A stretch of 64,000 bases of DNA from Bdellovibrio bacteriovorus (GTDB taxonomy: Bacteria > Bdellovibrionota > Bdellovibrionia > Bdellovibrionales > Bdellovibrionaceae). Below are positions 55,136 to 62,541 of the stretch, one piece after another (the stretch's first letter is position 1; each line of letters starts with the position of its first letter). Below the pieces are notes generated by a model that saw only the letters and a program-made list of their open reading frames with translations, had not been told where the DNA came from and made no database searches. The position numbers were made by a program, and so were the translations under genes. The stretch covers positions 1,240,001-1,304,000 of the forward strand of contig NZ_CP102930.1 in the NCBI RefSeq assembly GCF_025558485.1, written 5' to 3'.

Positions 55136-55154
55136 GGCCGCTGTTCGAGCGGCC
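55136..55154 (-). terminator. Hairpin after the small secreted-protein gene, weak terminator
   Basis: GGCCGCT / AGCGGCC stem with a 5-base loop, but no U run on the minus strand; termination is doubtful. Confidence 0.35.
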
Positions 55155-55169
55155 CTTCGCGAACGGGGT

Positions 55170-55676
55170 TTAGTATTCAACGACGATGCTTTTGACTTCG
55201 ACGGTTTTCACAGACTGTGATCCGTCTTCATTGGTGACCAGAACCTGACGCTGGTAACTGTACTTTTCATCAACAGTCATTTTGGGAATGGTCTGATTGG
55301 CTGAAGTCACATAGGCCGATTGAAGCACTTGCAACGGTCTGCCTGCGGACCGCAGCTCCAGATTCATACGATCATCGGATTTCCAATTCAGTTCAAAGTA
55401 CACGGTTCCATTCTGTGATCGGGTGGAGGTGACATGTTGTCGATTGATATAAACATCCACCACGGCCCCGTCTTTGGCATCTGTCAGGATGCTTAGGGCC
55501 TTTAGGGTGCGCAGCTTTTCTGGTTCGGTGGTGATGCTTGAAGAAACTTCGCCGGCGCTTACGATAGTCAGGCTGACACCGATAGTGCCGGATACAGATC
55601 CGCCACTGGCAAAAGCGAAGGCAAGGGGCATCCATGTCAGCAAGGGGGTGATAAGTAACGGCAAAGCGAATTTCAT
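55170..55676 (-). CDS. Small secreted protein of unknown function
   Basis: 168 aa from the ATG at 55676, which follows AGGAGAT and starts the signal peptide MKFALPLLITPLLTWMPLAF; the longer frame from 55826 runs through a terminator. The mature part is beta-rich with no Cys (GTIGVSLTIVSAGEVSSSIT; DVYINRQHVTSTRSQNGTVY). No family recognised. Confidence 0.68.
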   Translation of the reverse strand: MKFALPLLITPLLTWMPLAFAFASGGSVSGTIGVSLTIVSAGEVSSSITTEPEKLRTLKALSILTDAKDGAVVDVYINRQHVTSTRSQNGTVYFELNWKSDDRMNLELRSAGRPLQVLQSAYVTSANQTIPKMTVDEKYSYQRQVLVTNEDGSQSVKTVEVKSIVVEY

Positions 55677-55790
55677 GGAACATCTCCTCGTATGGATATA
55701 CGAGCAGGGAAAAGCAAGCCTCGTGCCTTGTGGATATGGATTTAATGGCTTTTCACAGAATGAAGCTGTCAAAGAAAAGGACAGCCGGGC

Positions 55791-55823
55791 AAAAAAGAAT
55801 CGCGGGACCCGAAGATCCCGCGA
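55791..55823 (-). terminator. Terminator of the PilZ gene
   Basis: TCGCGGGA / TCCCGCGA perfect stem with an 8-base loop and TTCTTTTTT on the minus strand. Confidence 0.88.
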
Positions 55824-55843
55824 CAAGTGGTTTTAGCAGTGAT

Positions 55844-56236
55844 TTAGTCCAACTCTCCCGGACGAGGCAGCAAGTCCATCAGGCACTCGCGCCAGTATTC
55901 CGGAGCCTCTTCCGAGTAGTCGATGGCGACATGGAATCCTTTTTTACCCAGAAGCTGCGTGCGTGTGATCACGCCCGAGATTTCCAGATTCATTTCTTCC
56001 AGATGCATGAAGACACGGTCTCCAATCAGGCAATCCAAAGTCAGAGTTTTGCGAAGTGCTGATGGAATCAGATCTTCGCGTTTTATCAGAAGCAAAAGTC
56101 CTGTGGACGATGCCTCGATAATCTCAATGTTCTTTGCGATCTTTGCAAAGTCATCCAGTGATGTGAGATATGAAATATGAATGGGAGAGACTTCGGTCCT
56201 TGGAGCCACTCTGCGGTTGTATTTTGTACTTCCCAT
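55844..56236 (-). CDS. PilZ-domain protein
   Basis: 130 aa. N-terminal RRVAPR (8-13) is the RxxxR c-di-GMP motif; the second motif reads ASSTGLLL in place of the usual D/NxSxxG, so binding is likely but altered. Strands GVITRTQLLGKKGFHVAIDY complete the barrel. A stand-alone PilZ, probably a c-di-GMP effector linking to motility or wall behaviour. Single gene with its own terminator. Confidence 0.75.
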   Translation of the reverse strand: MGSTKYNRRVAPRTEVSPIHISYLTSLDDFAKIAKNIEIIEASSTGLLLLIKREDLIPSALRKTLTLDCLIGDRVFMHLEEMNLEISGVITRTQLLGKKGFHVAIDYSEEAPEYWRECLMDLLPRPGELD

Positions 56237-56305
56237 CTGTCACCTACCTTAAAACAAACTACATTAGTGTCGGTTATAAGACTCTTCGGCAGGACTCGAC
56301 CAAAG

Positions 56306-56842
56306 TTAAGAGGGAATTACAAAAAAGCAGAAGCTCCATTGTGAAATTTGTCTGACAATTCCTCTGCCCTCAGAGGAGGATTTAAAATCTGTGGAATTCA
56401 AAAGAGCGAACGTCTCAGTCTGAGAATCAATTTTTTTCCAATCCCCTACAGAAATCCGCGAAACCACCGACGGCTGTTCAAAGGTTTTAAGCGCCTTAAA
56501 ACACGCCTCCTTGGCGCACCACAGGGCGGAAGGGTTGGGGGCTATGCGAAGCTCTTCGTCCGTAGAAATGCGTGCCACGACCTTATCCTGCACGCGCAAG
56601 GTGATCTCTAAATCCACACCAATAGGGAACTCGCAAAGGGCAAACATGCCCAGGTCATGGGTGTGGGAAACCGAGTGATAAAGTGTTGTGCCTGAGGTGT
56701 GCTTTTGGATTTCCGCACGCAGCAGTTCGCGGTGAGAAGGATTGTTGCTACCCCAATCGGTGTGCGCAAAAATCTGCAAGCTGGGGCAGTGAAGGATATT
56801 TCGGAAGGACTCAAGGGTGCTTTCAGAGAATATCATCGGCAT
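56306..56842 (-). CDS. 4'-phosphopantetheinyl transferase
   Basis: 178 aa. Sfp/AcpS-type signatures: SVSHTHDLGMFALCEFPIGV followed by DLE (Asp77, Glu79, Mg site) and WCAKEACFKALKTF (Lys111-Glu112). It transfers the pantetheine arm from CoA to carrier proteins. Small size is closest to the Sfp-like two-lobe family. It follows nadA by 19 bp on the same strand. Confidence 0.85.
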   Translation of the reverse strand: MPMIFSESTLESFRNILHCPSLQIFAHTDWGSNNPSHRELLRAEIQKHTSGTTLYHSVSHTHDLGMFALCEFPIGVDLEITLRVQDKVVARISTDEELRIAPNPSALWCAKEACFKALKTFEQPSVVSRISVGDWKKIDSQTETFALLNSTDFKSSSEGRGIVRQISQWSFCFFVIPS

Positions 56843-56861
56843 TGAGTCCTTAGGGTGAAAA

Positions 56862-57827
56862 TTAAACCGTGAATTCCGCAGGCCAAGTCACAGGCTTGCC
56901 GCTGGTGATATCCATCATGCGATCCAAAGACACTTTGGCCTTCAGGCGCAGGGACTCTTCAAGACCCACCTGAGGCTTTGCGGTTTCAAGTGCGTATTTG
57001 ATTTTCTCCATGGAGTTCATCTTCATGTAAGGGCAGTTGTTGCAAGAACAGCCGGAATCCATAACCGGAGCCTGGATCAGCTCCACATCAGGACGCAGTT
57101 TTTGCATCTGGTGGAAGATGCCGGTTTCTGTGGCCACGATGAATTTCTTTGCCGGATTTTTCTGAACCTCTTCCAATAAACGGGAAGTGGAGCCGATGAC
57201 AGAGGCATATTGCAAAACAGATTCATCACACTCCGGGTGCGCAATCACTACAGCGTCTGGATGCTGGGCAATCAGCTCATACAATTTCTTCGCGTTGAAA
57301 AGAACATGCACTTCACAAGCGCCCGGCCAAAGAACGAATTCGCGATCAAGTTTTTTAGAAAGCCAGCGGCCCAAGTGCTGATCCGGCCCAAACAGGATCT
57401 TACGATCTTTCGGAATGGATTCGACGATTTGCTGGGCATTGGAAGAAGTGATGATCACATCAGAAATGGATTTCACTTCGGCGCTGGAATTGATGTAAGT
57501 CACTGCAATGCCATCGGGGTGCTGACGGCGCCACGCCAGATACTTGTCGTAAGGCGCACCCTTTACCAATGAACAGCTGGCCTCCATATCTGGAACCAGA
57601 ACCGTTTTGGTGGGATTTAGAATTTTCACACTTTCAGCCATGAACACAACGCCAGCCAACAGAATGGTGTCTTGTTGAACTTGTTGGCCCATTTTAGCCA
57701 GATAGAAGCTGTCACCGACATAGTCCGCGATATCCTGAATATCACCATCTTCATAGTAGTGAGCCAGAATGACCGCGTTTTTTTCTTTTTTAAGTCGCTG
57801 AATATCAGCAGCAATATCATAAGCCAT
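56862..57827 (-). CDS. nadA: Quinolinate synthase A
   Basis: NAD synthesis: iminoaspartate plus dihydroxyacetone phosphate to quinolinate. 321 aa from the ATG at 57827 (GAGG upstream); a TTG 6 bp earlier is unlikely. Three cluster Cys are in place: MEASCSLVKG, LWPGACEVHV and DSGCSCNNCPYM, holding the 4Fe-4S cluster, plus ILAHYYEDGDIQDIAD. nadB/nadC are not in this window. Confidence 0.97.
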   Translation of the reverse strand: MAYDIAADIQRLKKEKNAVILAHYYEDGDIQDIADYVGDSFYLAKMGQQVQQDTILLAGVVFMAESVKILNPTKTVLVPDMEASCSLVKGAPYDKYLAWRRQHPDGIAVTYINSSAEVKSISDVIITSSNAQQIVESIPKDRKILFGPDQHLGRWLSKKLDREFVLWPGACEVHVLFNAKKLYELIAQHPDAVVIAHPECDESVLQYASVIGSTSRLLEEVQKNPAKKFIVATETGIFHQMQKLRPDVELIQAPVMDSGCSCNNCPYMKMNSMEKIKYALETAKPQVGLEESLRLKAKVSLDRMMDITSGKPVTWPAEFTV

Positions 57828-57944
57828 AATCAACCTCGGGCCTTATTGTAACCCAGATGAACACAGAAAAAGCTCATATAGCACGACAGGGGTAAAAAGC
57901 AACCCCACAAAGGTCCAACCATGACCCCCATATGCCAGACGGAA

Positions 57945-58080
57945 TTAGAGCAAATAGCTGGGCTGGCTTAAAACAAGTTTTGCCCAAGTTCCACAGCAGC
58001 CAATCCCAAAGGGATGGCGTCCGCGAGGACTGTCCGAAAGGCAAAGCTTGTTTTAAGCCAGCCCAGCGGTCTTGTTCTAA
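57945..58080. repeat. Long palindromic element next to mglA (136 bp)
   Basis: Arms of about 40 bp, 57945-57984 and 58040-58080, including 21 bp perfect (57957-57977 with 58047-58067), one G-U and one bulge. The interior carries two small hairpins: ATCCC/GGGAT (with one bulge) around an AAA loop, and GTCC/GGAC with a GCGA tetraloop. The right arm touches the mglA stop codon. It could be a structured RNA, a mobile-palindrome (MITE-like) element or an mRNA 3'-end; no U run seen. Confidence 0.85.
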
Positions 58081-58670
58081 AGAGTCGTTCCGCCTTTGAG
58101 GACGTTGATAATGGATTTAGAGACGGTTTTTAGGGATTCAAAGACGCCACGGCCTTCGGAGGCGCAGCCTTCGATTTCAGGAGCATTATAAGGGTTCAGA
58201 GCACTTCTTAGCTCGGCCAAAGAAGCCACATTCGGCAAATCACGCTTGTTGTATTGCATGATCAAAGGAATCTCACGAATGTCGTAGCCTTGCTGTTCCA
58301 AGTTTCTCTCAAGATTGCGCAGGGATTCCAGGTTTTCATCCATACGCTCGATTTGCGAATCCGCCACGAAGATCACGCCATCCAACCCCTTTAGGATCAG
58401 CTTGCGGGAAGCATCGTAAACCACCTGACCGGGAACAGTGTAAAGGTGGAAACGGGTTTTAAAGCCACGAATGTCGCCGACGTTCAATGGCAGGAAGTCA
58501 AAGAACAGGGTGCGCTCGATGTCCGTATTCAATGCCACCAGCTTGGACTTTTGATCCTCCGCCGTTTTTTGGTAAACCCACTGAATGTTCGTGGTTTTAC
58601 CGCCCAGGGAAGGGCCGTAATACACGACTTTGCAGTGAATTTCTTTGGCATTGTAGTTAATAAAGGACAT
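58077..58670 (-). CDS. mglA: MglA-like small Ras-family GTPase
   Basis: 197 aa. P-loop GPSLGGKTT (19-27), switch II TVPGQVVYD in place of the classic DTAGQ, and NKRD base-specificity motif. These are MglA hallmarks. In Myxococcus MglA sets motility polarity; in Bdellovibrio bacteriovorus its homologue is reported to act with RomR in prey invasion. It overlaps the recR stop by 1 bp. No MglB is adjacent. Confidence 0.95.
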   Translation of the reverse strand: MSFINYNAKEIHCKVVYYGPSLGGKTTNIQWVYQKTAEDQKSKLVALNTDIERTLFFDFLPLNVGDIRGFKTRFHLYTVPGQVVYDASRKLILKGLDGVIFVADSQIERMDENLESLRNLERNLEQQGYDIREIPLIMQYNKRDLPNVASLAELRSALNPYNAPEIEGCASEGRGVFESLKTVSKSIINVLKGGTTL

Positions 58671-59284
58671 TACAGCTCCACTCTATTTTGCAGGGCACGA
58701 CCCATAGTTCTATCATCTATGAAATCGATGTCGCTGCCAATAGGAACTCCATGGGCAATGCGAGAAAGTTTCAAACCTTTGCCTTGAAGCTGCTTCGCCA
58801 GATACAAAATCGTCGTGTCGCCCTCAAGGTCGGCATCCAATGCGAGGATGACTTCCTTGATAGCCGGGCCGGTGCCGTTCAAACCGTCATCAATACGGTC
58901 AATCAGCTCTTTGATTTTCAATTCTTTAGGGCCGATGCCTTCCAGCGGGGAAATCGCCCCGTGCAGGACATGGTAACGGCCGCGGAATGCGCCGGAAGAT
59001 TCAATGCGCATGATGTCCGCGGGTTCTTCCACCACACAGATGGATTCGTCTGCACGGTGAGCATCTTCGCAATAACGGCAGATGTCGGTGTCGGTGTAGT
59101 TAAAGCAGCGAGGGCAGTCATGCACCTCGGCCTTTACACGCAAAAGCGCCTCGCTCAAGCGTTCCGGGTATTCATTCCCGGTACGCAAGATAAAATAAGC
59201 CAGACGTTGAGCAGTCTTCGGCCCGATACCAGGCAGACGGCTCAACTCGTGGACTAATTTTTCAAGGGCGCTAATGTGTAACAT
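58670..59284 (-). CDS. recR: Recombination protein RecR
   Basis: With RecO/RecF, loads RecA at gaps. 204 aa, normal length. Helix-hairpin-helix SRLPGIGPKTAQRLAYFIL, zinc finger CPRC-x8-CRYC (Cys57, 60, 69, 72), then a Toprim domain (SICVVEEPADIMRIE; EVILALDADLEGDTTILYLA). Order dnaX-ybaB-recR is the usual bacterial cluster; mglA follows. Confidence 0.97.
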   Translation of the reverse strand: MLHISALEKLVHELSRLPGIGPKTAQRLAYFILRTGNEYPERLSEALLRVKAEVHDCPRCFNYTDTDICRYCEDAHRADESICVVEEPADIMRIESSGAFRGRYHVLHGAISPLEGIGPKELKIKELIDRIDDGLNGTGPAIKEVILALDADLEGDTTILYLAKQLQGKGLKLSRIAHGVPIGSDIDFIDDRTMGRALQNRVEL

Positions 59285-59289
59285 CTAAA

Positions 59290-59613
59290 TTAGAACATTC
59301 CTGGGATATTTAGACCGCCAGTGATTTTTTCCATTTCTTTCGCGGAAGTATCACGAGCTGTTTTAACTGCTTCGTTCACTGCAGACAGGATCATGTCCTG
59401 AAGCATTTCAACATCGCCCGCTTTCAAAACTTCAGCGTCGATATTCAAAGCAGTGATCATGTGGTTGCCGTTCACTTTTACTTTTACAGCGCCACCGCCA
59501 GTTGTTGCTTCGTATTCAGCAAGAGCAAGATCTTCCTGGGCTTTTTTCATTTTCATTTGCATTTGGTTGGCTTGCTTCATCAGCTGAGCCATTCCGCCGG
59601 GCATACCCTTCAT
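59290..59613 (-). CDS. ybaB: YbaB/EbfC nucleoid-associated protein
   Basis: DNA-binding dimer that coats the nucleoid. 107 aa, family length. GMAQLMKQANQMQMKMKKAQ, then VKVNGNHMITALNIDAEVL and LQDMILSAVNEAVKTA. It lies between dnaX (13 bp) and recR (5 bp). Confidence 0.96.
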   Translation of the reverse strand: MKGMPGGMAQLMKQANQMQMKMKKAQEDLALAEYEATTGGGAVKVKVNGNHMITALNIDAEVLKAGDVEMLQDMILSAVNEAVKTARDTSAKEMEKITGGLNIPGMF

Positions 59614-59626
59614 AGAATTCTCCTTG

Positions 59627-61444
59627 TTAGTGGCTGCGCTTGTTTAGTTCAACGATGGACTTGATATGTCCCTTGAACACGGTCTGTGCAGCCTTGACCA
59701 TGGGGTTTTCGTTGATCTTGTTGCGAAGCTCTTCCTCGGCCAACTGCACTTTTTTCTGCTGAATGGCCTGGGCGGATTCTCCGACCTGATCGCGACTCAT
59801 TAATACCTCAAAAGAATACCCAGCACCCCAGTATGAATCAATAAATCCCTGTAGTTTTTTGCGCACTTGGGCGTCGGCCATCTGGTCTTTCAGAAAGGCC
59901 AATTTCGCCGGAACGCCAAGACTGATCAGCTTTCCTTCTTCTTTTACAAAAAGAAGATTTTCGACCTTGGCAGCGAACAAAGCATCATCCTGACGAAGCA
60001 GCTCCACAAAGTTCACCCAGCGTTCTGTGGCTGTAGATCCTGTCGCCAGCTTCGGTTTTTCCGGCACTGGGGCGGCTTGAGCGGCCGGAGCCACGGTTGT
60101 CGCCGTCGGAGTCGCTGCCGAAGTGTTGGCAGCAGGCTTCTGGGCGGACAGGGATGAAACCGCAGGCTTGGCCTTATTTAAAGCCGCTTTCATGGCCTCA
60201 AGGCCTTTGGGGCCATCTAAAACTTTTTGGGATTCTTCAATACGATCGTGACCTTTGGATGTGGGAACTACCGGCGGAACGTAGGGCCGGGCCCCACCTG
60301 CGCTTTGAGGGGTGACAGCTCCGCCTTGCAACAACGTCTTCAGGTCCACAAGTTTTGGAGCCGAAGCCATACGAAGCAAAGTCACTTCCAGAACAATACG
60401 AGGATCCTGGGCGCGCGGAATATCGTTGCCACCCTTTAACGCCATGTCGAAGAGCATGTGGATGTCTTCTTCCGGAAGGCGTCCCGCCATTTCGCTTAAG
60501 GCTTGCAGTTCAGAATCAGGCATTTCCAGAATCTGAGACGCTTGCGCTTCGGACACTTTGATCAAAAGCAGGTTGCGAATCATTTCCAGAAGATCTTGAG
60601 AGAACAAATGAGGCTCAAAACCCGCCGCCGCGATCTTTTCGATCACTTTCAAAATCGCCTGCGAATTGCGATCAATCAGGGCATTCAAAGTTTCAAACAA
60701 CAGTGCACGGTCCGTCAGACCCAGAATTTCAACCACACTGGCACGAGTCAGCGGACCATTGGCAAACGTGATCACCTGATCCAGCAAACTTTGCGAGTCA
60801 CGCATGGACCCGTCCCCCTGACGAGCCACCACCCACAGGGCCTCATCATCTGCCGTCACACCTTCACGATCACAGATCAGCTTCAGGCGTTCGGTGATGG
60901 AACGGGTGGAAATACGACGGAAATCAAAACGCTGACAACGTGACAGGATCGTTTGCGGGATCTTGTGCACTTCGGTTGTCGCCATGATGAAAATGACATG
61001 CGAAGGAGGCTCTTCCAGAGTCTTCAACAAAGCGTTGAAGGCGCTGGTGGAAAGCATGTGCACTTCGTCGATGATATAGATTTTGTATTTACCACTGGAA
61101 GGCATGAACGCCACAGTGTCGCGCAGCTCGCGAATCGCATCCACACCGTTGTTGGAGGCACCGTCGATCTCGATCACGTCAATGCTGGCACCGGCTGCGA
61201 TTTCTTTGCAGGAATCACACTCGTTGCACGGAACAAAGTTTTGCGCATTGGGACAGCGAAGAGCTTTGGCAAGAATACGAGCTGAGGAAGTTTTACCGGT
61301 TCCGCGTGGGCCTGTGAACAACAGGGCATGAGGCAGACGACCGTTTTTCAACGCATTGGAAAGTGTTTGGGTAATATGATTTTGCCCGACAACGTCGGTA
61401 AATGATTGGGGACGCCATTTGCGTGCAATCACCTGATAAGACAA
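59627..61444 (-). CDS. dnaX: DNA polymerase III subunit gamma/tau
   Basis: Clamp-loader ATPase. 605 aa. Walker A TGPRGTGKTSSARILAKA (44-61), zinc module CPNAQNFVPCNECDSC (64-79), Walker B YIIDEVHMLS, SRC motif ILSRCQRFDF. The C-terminal half (about 370-480) is Pro/Ala-rich and leads to a tau-type tail. Start is TTG at 61444, preceded by AGGGGTG. No obvious slippery A-run was seen for a gamma frameshift product. Confidence 0.96.
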   Translation of the reverse strand: MSYQVIARKWRPQSFTDVVGQNHITQTLSNALKNGRLPHALLFTGPRGTGKTSSARILAKALRCPNAQNFVPCNECDSCKEIAAGASIDVIEIDGASNNGVDAIRELRDTVAFMPSSGKYKIYIIDEVHMLSTSAFNALLKTLEEPPSHVIFIMATTEVHKIPQTILSRCQRFDFRRISTRSITERLKLICDREGVTADDEALWVVARQGDGSMRDSQSLLDQVITFANGPLTRASVVEILGLTDRALLFETLNALIDRNSQAILKVIEKIAAAGFEPHLFSQDLLEMIRNLLLIKVSEAQASQILEMPDSELQALSEMAGRLPEEDIHMLFDMALKGGNDIPRAQDPRIVLEVTLLRMASAPKLVDLKTLLQGGAVTPQSAGGARPYVPPVVPTSKGHDRIEESQKVLDGPKGLEAMKAALNKAKPAVSSLSAQKPAANTSAATPTATTVAPAAQAAPVPEKPKLATGSTATERWVNFVELLRQDDALFAAKVENLLFVKEEGKLISLGVPAKLAFLKDQMADAQVRKKLQGFIDSYWGAGYSFEVLMSRDQVGESAQAIQQKKVQLAEEELRNKINENPMVKAAQTVFKGHIKSIVELNKRSH

Positions 61445-61493
61445 AACCCACCCCTACTAGTTCGTTTTCTCGGTTCGCGCGAAAGATAAAAAA

Positions 61494-61594
61494 GTGGCCG
61501 AGCACCCCATATCACATAGTCCCTCGAGTGCCGTTGCTTCCTTCCGGACCTAGCGGGATTCGTCAAGAGAGCTATTGTATGGGACCCGGCCACC
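61494..61594 (-). ncRNA. ffs: Signal recognition particle RNA (4.5S type)
   Basis: On the minus strand the conserved domain IV loop GGTCCGGAAGGAAGCA is present, flanked by complementary ends GGTGGCCGGGTCCC... and ...GCTCGGCCAC, followed by TTTTTTT at 61485-61493. About 101 nt, the small-SRP size. Divergent dnaX starts 50 bp further. A promoter with GATACAT near -10 lies just upstream. Confidence 0.95.
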
Positions 61595-61641
61595 GCTGGA
61601 TGTATCCCATTGGCAGGGGGATTACATTCGATAACTGGGTG

Positions 61642-61792
61642 CGGCATTGAAGTAAGTTTGGGGCAAGCTCCCTCTCCAAGCGACACGCCATCCGGGCTCT
61701 GCTGGCGCCGGGGGCAAGCCCCGGTTCGGGCCGTCCGGGCCCCGCCAGAGGTCGCTTTCCGGGGAGCTTGCCCCAAACTTACTTCAATGCCG
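61642..61792. repeat. Long palindromic element upstream of the SRP RNA (151 bp)
   Basis: Perfect 31-bp arms at 61642-61672 and 61762-61792, plus an inner perfect 7-bp pair AAGCGAC/GTCGCTT (61678-61684, 61751-61757). The GC-rich interior can fold CCGGGG/CCCCGG. Read on the opposite strand it contains GGATGGCGT, also present inside the element at 57945. Likely a repeated structured element or MITE-like insertion. Confidence 0.88.
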
Positions 61793-61876
61793 ACGTTATC
61801 TCTGGTTTTTGCAATGAGGCTTGGAGGCGGTGGTGTATTTTGGCAGGCTGGCCCCCGTTGGGGGGCGTCGCTGGTG

Positions 61877-61900
61877 GGGTGTGGGAATTTTTGGGTGGGT
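61877..61900 (+). other. Possible G-quadruplex tract
   Basis: Four G runs (GGGG, GGG, GGG, GGG) with loops of 3, 7 and 1 bases on the plus strand, in a G-rich, gene-poor stretch (about 61800-61960) upstream of a small secreted gene. Confidence 0.4.
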
Positions 61901-61962
61901 GGTGTCGTTGCTTGCTGTTTAGGTGGGGGTGGGGGAGCATTTGGGGATGTGAGGTGATTGGT

Positions 61963-62328
61963 ATGTTGAAAATGGTATTGGCTCTTTGTTTGATGGGTTC
62001 TTTTGCTTTTGCTCAGACTATGGGGGTGAAAGATATTCCTGCTGATGGAGAAACGACGATTGAGATTAAAAAAGGCCCTAACGTTAAGAATGAGTTTGAA
62101 GTTGTCACTAGTGAAGATGAAATCGAGGGCGATGCGGCTCCGCTTTTGAAAGATGCTCGTGTGAACTGGAAGAAGGCTTGTGCTGATTGGAAGTCTGAAA
62201 CTAAAGAACTGAATAAAGAAAATCAGGTTCTGACTTTGTCCTGCGGTAAGATGACTTGCTCCACAGTTTCTATGGAATCCACTTGTCGTTCGCAAACCAA
62301 AGTGAAGATCAAAACCCGCATCAAATAA
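61963..62328 (+). CDS. Small secreted protein, about 121 aa
   Basis: ATG at 61963 with GAGGTGATT upstream; the longer frame from 61768 runs through the G-rich tract and is unlikely. Signal peptide MLKMVLALCLMGSFAFAQ. The mature part has charged segments (TIEIKKGPNVKNEFEVVTSE) and several Cys (SCGKMTCSTVSMESTC), suggesting a small disulfide-stabilised protein. No family recognised. Confidence 0.72.
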   Translation: MLKMVLALCLMGSFAFAQTMGVKDIPADGETTIEIKKGPNVKNEFEVVTSEDEIEGDAAPLLKDARVNWKKACADWKSETKELNKENQVLTLSCGKMTCSTVSMESTCRSQTKVKIKTRIK

Positions 62329-62350
62329 TAAAATCCTGTCATTTCAAATG

Positions 62351-62396
62351 AAGCTCAATGGGGATCGTGAATCGAAAGCCTGTTGAGCTTTTTCTT
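62351..62396 (+). terminator. Probable terminator of the small secreted gene
   Basis: AAGCTCAA / TTGAGCTT 8-bp stem with a long 24-base loop and a TTTCTTT tail. The long loop makes it moderate. Confidence 0.5.
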
Positions 62397-62541
62397 TGTC
62401 TCAAACTGAGAAGACATCGCCTCATGCTTTCCGTATAAATGAGGTAAAGAACATTTTTTAATAATAATCCTCTTGTTGAAGCTTCTCTAATCCTCTGCGC
62501 CGGCCGATAGGTACTTAGAACCATTATTTCAAGGTGCCGGA

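Noticed and set aside
61429..62295. 288-codon minus ORF across SRP RNA and a palindrome
   Set aside because: Runs through the SRP RNA gene and a perfect palindrome; low-complexity Pro/Asn/Thr translation.
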